A program made the translations under genes and the position numbers. Below, one piece after another: positions 56,211-64,000 of a stretch of 64,000 nucleotides of DNA. The notes beneath the pieces were generated by a model, which was not told the origin of the DNA, did no database searches, and worked only from the letters and a program-made list of their open reading frames with translations. Position 1 is the stretch's first letter. Every line of letters starts with the position of its first letter. The stretch covers positions 17,690 through 81,689 of the forward strand of contig JADJUP010000017.1 of the NCBI GenBank assembly GCA_016716965.1, given 5' to 3'. The DNA comes from Sulfuritalea sp. GTDB lineage: Bacteria; Pseudomonadota; Gammaproteobacteria; Burkholderiales; Rhodocyclaceae.

Positions 56211-56376
56211 TCCCTTGTAGATACTATTGTGGTCGTCAAGCGCCGGGCGAAGCCGGATCAAACGGTATGCCAAACTTGGGGACGCCGAAGGCGACATGAA
56301 GCAGCTTTCACATCATGGCCCCATGCTGCGCACTCTTATCGACGATTCCTCTGCCAGGCTTGTCGTCCAGAAGCGA

Positions 56377-56399
56377 CAAACCCCGCAATGCGGGGTTTG
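56377..56399. terminator. Bidirectional terminator
   Basis: CAAACCCCGC / GCGGGGTTTG is a 10-bp perfect stem with loop AAT. Both sides end in T-containing runs. It lies between the DsrC-like gene and the minus-strand small membrane gene. Confidence 0.75.
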
Positions 56400-56452
56400 C
56401 CTGGATTGGCCGCTGTCTACCGGCCAGGCTGCCTGCCTGGCCCGGATGCCCA

Positions 56453-56584
56453 TTACGCCGCCTTGCGCGCCATGCGTTCCGCGCCGTAGCGCCAGAGCAT
56501 CTTCGCCGGCGGAACCAGCAGCAGGAAGACCCCGCCGGGTAACACCAGGACGGCCAGGAGCAGGACTTTGACGTGGGGCTTCAT
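56453..56584 (-). CDS. 43-residue membrane protein
   Basis: ATG 56584 to TAA 56453 encodes a small protein with one helix (KVLLLAVLVLPGGVFLLLVP) and a basic tail (AKMLWRYGAERMARKAA). The layout of hydrophobic helix then positive tail, codon use in step with the genome and a terminator 54 bases downstream all support a real gene. The function is unknown. There is no clear ribosome binding site, which lowers confidence. 56585-56809 upstream shows no gene. Confidence 0.6.
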   Translation of the reverse strand: MKPHVKVLLLAVLVLPGGVFLLLVPPAKMLWRYGAERMARKAA

Positions 56585-56809
56585 GTCGATACGCGCTAAT
56601 CAGGTTCTGAGTTCGCCGGAAAACGCTATTGGTTGCCGCCAGCATATGGAGTTGCGCGCGGCCCGGCAATAGTCCGAAAGGGCCAAGGAGAGGGGATTTC
56701 GGCCCATTCACCGGGTTCGCCGCGGACTATTTGCGCGGCGGTGCCAACTAATTCCGCAGTCACGGAAACCGCCGCCGGGCGATGCGCCGCGCATGAAAAG
56801 ACGGCCCTC

Positions 56810-56833
56810 GCCGTATCGCCGGCGCCGACTCTT
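56810..56833 (+). repeat. Dispersed ~23-bp repeat, intergenic copy
   Basis: GTATCGCCGGCGCCGACTCT matches the core with three changes. It lies just downstream of the MoaD-like gene. Confidence 0.8.
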
Positions 56834-56849
56834 GTTTTCGCCTTCGCCA

Positions 56850-57107
56850 TCAGCCGCCGCTGAGCGCCTGGACGATGAGCAGTTCGTCATTGGGGGCCAG
56901 CGCCTGCCCAAGGTCGCGCGCCTGCGTACCGGCGACGAAGAAGCGGATGTGCGGGCGGATGCGGTTCTGTTCGTCGATCATGCGGAAACGGATGCCGGGG
57001 TAGATCCGGTCGAGGTCGGCGAGCACCTCGGCCAGCGTCGCGCCGCTGGCCTCGACCCAGCCGTTTTCCGTGTAGGAGCGCAGCGCGCTGGGGATCAGCA
57101 CTTTCAT
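56850..57107 (-). CDS. MoaD/ThiS-family ubiquitin-like protein
   Basis: ATG 57107 opens 85 residues with a beta-grasp pattern: MKVLIPSALRSYTENGWVEA, TLAEVLADLDRIYPGIRFRM, ending ELLIVQALSGG. The C-terminal GG is what is adenylated in MoaD/ThiS sulfur carriers. It follows the BNR-repeat protein closely on the same strand, a pairing seen in other bacteria. Whether it serves molybdopterin synthesis is not clear, because a MoaE gene is not near. Confidence 0.88.
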   Translation of the reverse strand: MKVLIPSALRSYTENGWVEASGATLAEVLADLDRIYPGIRFRMIDEQNRIRPHIRFFVAGTQARDLGQALAPNDELLIVQALSGG

Positions 57108-58318
57108 CCGGAATTTCTAGGCGATTTCCGCCGCCTCGACCGCATAGATTTCCGGCAGGTGGCGCGCGATGCAATCCCAGTTGCGGCCTTCGTCGCTGCT
57201 GGCCCCCAGAGCTCGCCGCTGGTAGTGCCGAAGTAGAGGCCGACCGGATCCTGTGCGTCGGCCGTCATGGCCTGGCGCTTCACGGTCCACCAGGCCTCGC
57301 CGGGCGGCAGGCCGGCATCGAGCCGCTGCCAGGTTTCGCCGCCGTCGCGCGTCGCATACACCGCCGGCTTGCCGCCGGGGCTGGTGCGCGGCCAGACCGT
57401 GCTGCCGTCCATCGGCAAGACCCAGGCGGTATCGGCATCGCGCGGATGCACTACCAGCGGAAAGCCGATGTCGCCGACCTCGGCCGGCATGCCGCGGCCG
57501 ATGCGCTGCCAGGTGGTGGCGGGGCGGTCGAGGCGGTAGATGCCGCAGTGGTTCTGCTGGTAGAGGCGGTCGGGCCGGCCGGGTGCCATGCGCAGGCAAT
57601 GCGGGTCGTGGAAGCTCACATTGCCGCGGTCGAAGCCTTCGACCACGTCCAGGCCGTCGATCAGCGGGTGGAAGCTCCTGCCGCCGTCGGTCGATTCATG
57701 CACGCCGCCGCCCGACATGGCGAAGTAGAGGTGGGCCGGGTCGCGCGGATCGACGATGATCGAATGCAGCTTCGGTCCGTCGGGCGTGCCGTCCTGCGCG
57801 GTGCCCATCCATTCGCGGTAGTGCGCGTCGTCGTTCACGCAGGAGAAGGGCGCCCAGGTCACGCCGCCGTCCTCGGAGCGGAACAGGCCCTGCGGCGACG
57901 TGCCGGCGTACCAGACCCCCGGTTCGTTGGCGTGTGCCGGCGTCAGCCAGAACGTGTGGTCGACGGCGCGGCCCGTTTCGCCGGGCTTCGCGGCGGCGAA
58001 AGCCGGCGGCTTGACGGCTTCCTGCCAGTTGCGGCCGAGGTCGGTGGAGCGAAAGATGGTCGGCCCGAGATGGCCGGTTTTCGCCGCCGCGAGTAGCGTC
58101 CGCCCGTCGCGCGGATCGAGCCGTACGTGACTGATGACGTGGCCGAGGAAATGCGGGCCGTCGACGCGCCAACTGCCGCGTGCCGCATCGCCGTGGTAGA
58201 GCCACGCGCCCTTGCGGGTCGCCACCAGCAGGACCACGCGCCGCGCCGCGGCCGCCGTCGTCTGCGCAGTTGCCTGCGCGTTTGTCTGCGAGATTGCCTG
58301 ATTGGTATCGAGCGCCAT
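57104..58318 (-). CDS. BNR/sialidase-like beta-propeller protein (one frameshift near the end)
   Basis: ATG 58318 opens a protein of about 400 residues. Repeated Asp-box-like motifs mark a beta-propeller: STDLGRNWQEAV, SEDGGVTWAPF, STDGGRSFHPL, ATRDGGETWQRL. The frame shifts near 57205, where one G of a run is missing (CTCTGGGGGCC); the other frame gives ASSDEGRNWDCIARHLPEIY and stops at 57117, so 57104 is not the true end. There is no signal peptide. Despite the name, no sialidase activity is implied. moaD-like starts 9 bases after the corrected stop. Confidence 0.8.
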   Translation of the reverse strand: MALDTNQAISQTNAQATAQTTAAAARRVVLLVATRKGAWLYHGDAARGSWRVDGPHFLGHVISHVRLDPRDGRTLLAAAKTGHLGPTIFRSTDLGRNWQEAVKPPAFAAAKPGETGRAVDHTFWLTPAHANEPGVWYAGTSPQGLFRSEDGGVTWAPFSCVNDDAHYREWMGTAQDGTPDGPKLHSIIVDPRDPAHLYFAMSGGGVHESTDGGRSFHPLIDGLDVVEGFDRGNVSFHDPHCLRMAPGRPDRLYQQNHCGIYRLDRPATTWQRIGRGMPAEVGDIGFPLVVHPRDADTAWVLPMDGSTVWPRTSPGGKPAVYATRDGGETWQRLDAGLPPGEAWWTVKRQAMTADAQDPVGLYFGTTSGELWGPAATKAATGIASRATCRKSMRSRRRKSPRNSG

Positions 58319-58475
58319 GAGCTGCCTCCGTCGTCAATGCCGGACTCGAATCGTACGCCGCCACCCGCGGTCATTTCAACGCCGGCAGCCTTCTTCGCCG
58401 TGCGCGCCCGCCACCCGGTCGGCGTACACTTCCCGGCAAGTCGTCAGGTGGACGTCGTTTGCCGAGGAGATCGCA

Positions 58476-59210
58476 ATGCACCATGCCGCTCACGATTCCC
58501 GTCGCCGTGCCCTGCTTGCCGCCGCCCTGGGGGCCGCGGCGTGGTCCGCGCTGCCCCGCCTTGCCTGTGCCCAGGCGGCGAGCCTGAAGATCGGCATCAT
58601 CGGCACCGGCCGCATCGGCGGCGCGCTGGCGGAACACTGGGCCAAGGCCGGGCATCAGCTGATGGTCTCCTCGCGCCACCCCGAGCAGTTGCAGCCGCTG
58701 GCCGACCGCCTCGGCCCGCGCGTGCGCGTCGGCACGCCGGCGGAGGCGGCGGCCTTCGGCGAGGTGCTGCTGATTTCGGTGCCTTATGGCGCGCTGCCGC
58801 AGGTCGGGCGCGACTACGCGGCGCAACTGCGCGGCAAGGTCGTGCTCGAAACCGGCAATCCGTTTCCGGGTCGCGACGGCGCCATGGCCGACGCGGCACG
58901 CGCCAAGGGCACCGGCGCCGCTTCCGCGGAATCCCTGCCAGGCGTGCGCCTGGTCCGCGCCTTCACATGCGTGCCGCATACAGCCGTGCAGGGCGAGGCG
59001 CATCGCAGCGGCGAACGCATCGGCGTGCCGCTGGCGGCGGACGACGCGGCGGCTCTGGCGCTGGCCGAGCGCCTGGTGCGCGACGCCGGCTTCGACCCGG
59101 TGGCGGTCGGCGGCCTGGCACGGGCGAAGGATTTCGACGTCGGCACGGCGGTGTTCGGCCGCGCCATGACGGCGCGCGAGTTGCGACTGGCCCTGGGCCT
59201 GACACGCTGA
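58476..59210 (+). CDS. Exported NADP/F420-reductase-like Rossmann protein
   Basis: ATG 58476 gives a Tat-type signal (SRRRALLAAALGAAAWSALP). The Rossmann motif is LKIGIIGTGRIGGALAEHWA, followed by GHQLMVSSRH. The fold matches the NADPH-dependent F420 reductase/NAD-binding family (EVLLISVPYGALPQVGRDYA, KVVLETGNPFPGRDG). It has 244 residues. Its export and its true cofactor are unproven. It ends 10 bases before the aldo/keto reductase, so the two are likely one operon. Confidence 0.82.
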   Translation: MHHAAHDSRRRALLAAALGAAAWSALPRLACAQAASLKIGIIGTGRIGGALAEHWAKAGHQLMVSSRHPEQLQPLADRLGPRVRVGTPAEAAAFGEVLLISVPYGALPQVGRDYAAQLRGKVVLETGNPFPGRDGAMADAARAKGTGAASAESLPGVRLVRAFTCVPHTAVQGEAHRSGERIGVPLAADDAAALALAERLVRDAGFDPVAVGGLARAKDFDVGTAVFGRAMTARELRLALGLTR

Positions 59211-59220
59211 GGGGACGGCC

Positions 59221-60150
59221 ATGACAAGCAAGCCATCCGCCTCGCGTCGCGAACTCCTCAAGGCCGGCCTCGCCGTCGCTGCCGCGACGCTGGCACCGCG
59301 CGCGGCACTGGCACAGGCGCCGCTGCTGACGCGGCCGGTGCCCGCCACGGGTGTGCGGCTGCCGATCGTCGGCATCGGCACCAACCGCTTTCGCAGCGGC
59401 GACGCGGCCTGGACCGCGCGGCTGCGCGACACGCTGGCGGCCTTCGTCCGCCTCGGCGGCAAGGTGGTCGACACCGCGCCGTCCTATGGCGATTCCGAAC
59501 AGGCGATCGGCGCCATCCTCGCCGGCAGCGGCCTGCGCGACCGGCTCTTTCTCGCCACCAAGCTCGATCGCGACGGCGTGATCGAGGGGCGCCAGCGCCT
59601 GGAGGCCTCGTTCGCGGCACTGGGCACCAGGCGCCTCGACCTGGTCCAGCTGCACAACCTGCGCGGCGCCGGCACGCTGCTGCCGCTGTTGCGCGAGCAG
59701 CAGGCCGCCGGCCGCATCGGCCACATCGGCATCACCAGTTCCAGCGACAGCCAGTACGTCGAGATGGAAGCCATCATGCGCAGGGAAAAGCTCGATTTCA
59801 TCCAGGTGGACTATGCTGTCGGCAATCGCGGCGCCGGCGAACGCCTGCTGCCGCTGGCCGCGGAGCGCGGCATGGCGGTGCTGGTCAACCTGCCCTTCGG
59901 CCGCGGCGCGCAGTTTCGCGCCGTCGGCGGCCGGCCGCTGCCCGGCTGGGCGGCCGAGATCGACTGCAGCTCCTGGGCGCAGGTCTTCCTCAAGTACGTG
60001 GTTTCGCATCCGGCGGTGACCTGCGCGATCCCCGGCAGCACCCAGGCCGTGCACGTCGAGGACAACCTCGGCGCCGCCCGCGGCCGCTTGCCGGACGCGG
60101 CGCTGCGACATTCCATCGAGCGCTTTTTCGACGCCATCACCGACAGCTGA
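59221..60150 (+). CDS. Exported aldo/keto reductase
   Basis: ATG 59221 gives a Tat-type signal (ASRRELLKAGLAVAAATLAP). The catalytic tetrad is visible: Asp and Tyr in KVVDTAPSYGDSEQAIG, Lys in LFLATKLDRDG and His in DLVQLHNLRG. The 309-residue TIM barrel ends VVSHPAVTCAIPGSTQAVHV with EDNLGAARG. A second exported oxidoreductase beside the Rossmann protein suggests a joint periplasmic redox role; this is inference. It ends 2 bases before the next gene. Confidence 0.88.
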   Translation: MTSKPSASRRELLKAGLAVAAATLAPRAALAQAPLLTRPVPATGVRLPIVGIGTNRFRSGDAAWTARLRDTLAAFVRLGGKVVDTAPSYGDSEQAIGAILAGSGLRDRLFLATKLDRDGVIEGRQRLEASFAALGTRRLDLVQLHNLRGAGTLLPLLREQQAAGRIGHIGITSSSDSQYVEMEAIMRREKLDFIQVDYAVGNRGAGERLLPLAAERGMAVLVNLPFGRGAQFRAVGGRPLPGWAAEIDCSSWAQVFLKYVVSHPAVTCAIPGSTQAVHVEDNLGAARGRLPDAALRHSIERFFDAITDS

Positions 60151-60152
60151 GC

Positions 60153-61436
60153 GTGTTCGCCAAACTCTTCGGCAAGCTCGTTCCGCTGCGCCCGGGCGAG
60201 GCGGCGCCGGTGCTGCTCGCCACCGCCTATGGCTTCTGCATCCTGTTCGCCTTCTACCTGCTGCGGCCGGTGAGGGACGAGATCGGAGCCGCCGACCGCG
60301 GCAATTTGCAACTCTTGTGGACCGCCGTGTTCCTCGTCATGCTGCTGGCGGTACCGTTGTATTCGGTCGCCGTGGCGCGGCTGCGACGCGGCGCATTCAT
60401 TGTTCTCGCCAACCGCTTCTTCGCCGCCAACCTGATCGCCTTCTACGCCGCGCTGGTGCTGCTGCCGGACTCGGCGCGGACCTGGATCGACCGCGCCTTC
60501 TATGTCTGGCTAAGCGTCTTCGCGTTGTTCGTGGTCACCGTGTTCTGGGGCCTGGTGGTCGACCTGTTCCGCGACGAGCAGGGCCGGCGCCTGTTCGGCT
60601 TCATCACCGTCGGCTCCTCGCTGGGCGGCATCGCCGGCTCGTCAGCCACGGCGTTGCTGGCGGCGCATGTGCCGGTGTTCCTGCTGCTGCTGCTGGCGGT
60701 GCTGCCGCTCGAAGCCGCCTGCTGGCTGGCCCGCGCGCTCGACCGCCGCGCCGTGGCGGCGCCCGGGGACGCAACCGCGACGCTGAACCGCGAGCCCGAC
60801 GCGACCATCGGCGGCAACGCCTGGAGCGGCATCGTCGCGGTGTTCCGCTCGCCGGCGCTGCGCGGCATCGCGCTGTGGATCCTGCTGATGACCTTCGCCT
60901 CGACCATGCTCTACTTCATCCAGTCGCACCTGGTCGGCGAGGCCATCACCGACCGCGCGCTGCGCCGCGCCTTCCTGGCGCGCATCGACCTGGCGGTGAA
61001 TGTCGTCACCATCCTGACCCAGGCCTTTCTCACCGCGCGCATCCTGCAGCGCATCGGCGTCGGCCTCACTCTGGCGGTGCTGCCGGCGGTGGCGGCGCTC
61101 GGCTTCGTCGCGCTAGGCATGGCGCCGACCGCGCTGGCGCTTTCCGCATTGCTGGTGATTCGCGTGCTCTACGACAGCAGCCGTCACGCGCTGGCCAAGC
61201 CGGCGCGCGAGGTACTGTTCACCCGGGTCGAGCGCGAGCAGCGCTACAAGTCCAAGGCCTTCATCGATGCCGCCGTGTACCGCGGCGGCGACCTGCTCAG
61301 CGGCTGGATCTACGTCGGCCTCGCCGCCCTGGGCATGACCGTCGGCGCCATCGCGCTGGCCGCCGCCCCGGTGGCGGTGGCCTGGGCCGTGCTGGGGCGG
61401 CGCCTGGGGCGGGAGGAGGCTGAGGGAAGTGGCTGA
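60153..61436 (+). CDS. MFS/ATP:ADP-translocase-like membrane transporter
   Basis: GTG 60153 directly follows the aldo/keto reductase. The 427-residue protein has about 12 helices. Segments such as VLLATAYGFCILFAFYLLRP, VRDEIGAADR, FWGLVVDLFRDEQGRRLFGF, ITVGSSLGGIAGSSAT and FTRVEREQRYKSKAFIDAAV fit the NTP/NDP exchange-type transporter family found in free-living bacteria. Its cargo is unknown. There is no terminator before the following repeat. Confidence 0.82.
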   Translation: MFAKLFGKLVPLRPGEAAPVLLATAYGFCILFAFYLLRPVRDEIGAADRGNLQLLWTAVFLVMLLAVPLYSVAVARLRRGAFIVLANRFFAANLIAFYAALVLLPDSARTWIDRAFYVWLSVFALFVVTVFWGLVVDLFRDEQGRRLFGFITVGSSLGGIAGSSATALLAAHVPVFLLLLLAVLPLEAACWLARALDRRAVAAPGDATATLNREPDATIGGNAWSGIVAVFRSPALRGIALWILLMTFASTMLYFIQSHLVGEAITDRALRRAFLARIDLAVNVVTILTQAFLTARILQRIGVGLTLAVLPAVAALGFVALGMAPTALALSALLVIRVLYDSSRHALAKPAREVLFTRVEREQRYKSKAFIDAAVYRGGDLLSGWIYVGLAALGMTVGAIALAAAPVAVAWAVLGRRLGREEAEGSG

Positions 61437-61446
61437 ATCGTGGTTC

Positions 61447-61470
61447 GCCGTCTCGCCAGCGCCGACTCTT
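61447..61470 (+). repeat. Dispersed ~23-bp repeat, intergenic copy
   Basis: GTCTCGCCAGCGCCGACTCT differs from the core at about two bases. It lies 10 bases past the transporter gene and just past the stop of the minus-strand relic. Confidence 0.85.
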
Positions 61471-61474
61471 CAAA

Positions 61475-61700
61475 TCACGGCGCCGGCTGGCTCCGTCGGT
61501 GTCGCCAGAACATGCCCATCAGCGGCTTGACGCTGGTGCCGTGGGCGAGGATCGACAGCGAACCGACAACCAGCGCGAACTGGATCAGCTCCAGCGCCAC
61601 CGCGCGCCAGCTTCAGGAATCGTGACACGGTGCCGCCGCGCCCAGGATCAGCGTCATTTCGGAGAGCCGCTCCGCGCGCTGACCGGTGCCGTCCATGCAC
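61475..61700 (-). pseudogene. Relic of a cation:proton antiporter-like 3' end
   Basis: Read on the minus strand, ALELIQFALVVGSLSILAHG and TSVKPLMGMFWRHRR resemble the last helix and tail of CPA1-type Na+/H+ antiporters. A stop lies at 61475. Upstream the frame is interrupted (LSEMTLILGAAAPCHDS, then stop). No start is present. It looks like a gene remnant. 61701-61955 holds only an AT-rich stretch with repeated ATGCAT words before the kinase gene. Confidence 0.4.
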
Positions 61701-61955
61701 CTGGACCGACGCTGCCGCGCGTCGGTCTGATCACCGACACGACCGTTGCGCCAATGCAGGCGAATGAACATGAATGAAAAAATCAGCTCTGACCGGACGG
61801 CATGTCGGAAACGGCTTATGGCCCAAAACCCTGCACAAATTGCGCTGGATCAATTTGTCACACTTTATAAGTAGTAGCCTATCGCAAAATGCATAAAAAA
61901 TGCATAGTGCAAGCATTGTTGGGCGACGCGGAATGATGGAAGACTGGAGAATTCA

Positions 61956-64000
<2,045 letters not shown>

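Noticed and set aside
56227..56571. A 114-residue plus-strand open frame
   Set aside because: It crosses a strong terminator hairpin and lies antisense to the small membrane gene; composition is not protein-like.

Overview
The window is GC-rich DNA of a betaproteobacterium, most likely a Rhodocyclales or Sterolibacteriaceae-like bacterium. This is inferred from the gene set (FlhDC with FliT, RdgC, LolA-RarA-SerS order, NorQ/NorD, RcnB-like and DsrC-like proteins), not from a 16S gene. The DNA is mostly chromosomal housekeeping sequence. It is interrupted by one integrated element in a tRNA-Ser gene and scattered with copies of a short dispersed repeat.

Layout. 1-14.9 kb is an envelope or surface cluster: a truncated caspase-like/formylglycine-enzyme-like fusion, a Tat-exported caspase-like protein with a Sel1-like tail, a tail-only paralogue, a two-partner secretion pair (TpsB transporter and a giant filamentous-haemagglutinin-type TpsA with sixteen 288-bp repeats), an OmpA-like protein and a FecR-like periplasmic protein. 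It ends at a strong terminator. 15.1-23.4 kb is the ftsK-(nudix-aspartic protease)-lolA-rarA-serS block, then mltF on the other strand and tRNA-Ser(CGA). 23.5-34.4 kb is a 10.9-kb integrated element bounded by a tRNA 3'-end duplication. It carries a P4-type integrase, an AlpA regulator, a RepA-like ATPase, a small terminase subunit, a major capsid protein and a tape-measure-like protein. No large terminase, portal or lysis gene was found, so it looks like a phage satellite or a reduced prophage.

34.4-46.3 kb holds YgiQ, an HNH nuclease, TonB, a nudix hydrolase, an HDOD-REC-GGDEF signalling protein, the flagellar master regulator flhDC, rdgC, an M48 protease, fliT, an MFS transporter and greB. 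46.3-47.0 kb is a broken ccdAB toxin-antitoxin pair. 47.2-53.2 kb holds ctaA, moaC, bepA and norQ/norD. 53.2-61.4 kb is a set of oxidoreductases and small regulators: an SDR, an intradiol dioxygenase-like protein, MarR opposite a DsrC-like gene, MoaD with a BNR-repeat protein, an F420-reductase-like protein, an aldo/keto reductase and a nucleotide-transporter-like MFS protein. The window ends inside a hybrid histidine kinase.

Two signals run through the whole window. First, a ~23-bp repeat (core GTCGCCAGCGCCGACTTT) occurs about twelve times, between genes and in frame inside genes such as ctaA, ygiQ and norD. Second, many otherwise conserved genes carry single-base indels (ftsK, norD, the TpsA repeats, the OmpA-like and FecR-like genes, the kinase), often in homopolymers. 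These are more likely consensus errors than real decay, so frameshifted genes are annotated here as whole genes with the break noted.
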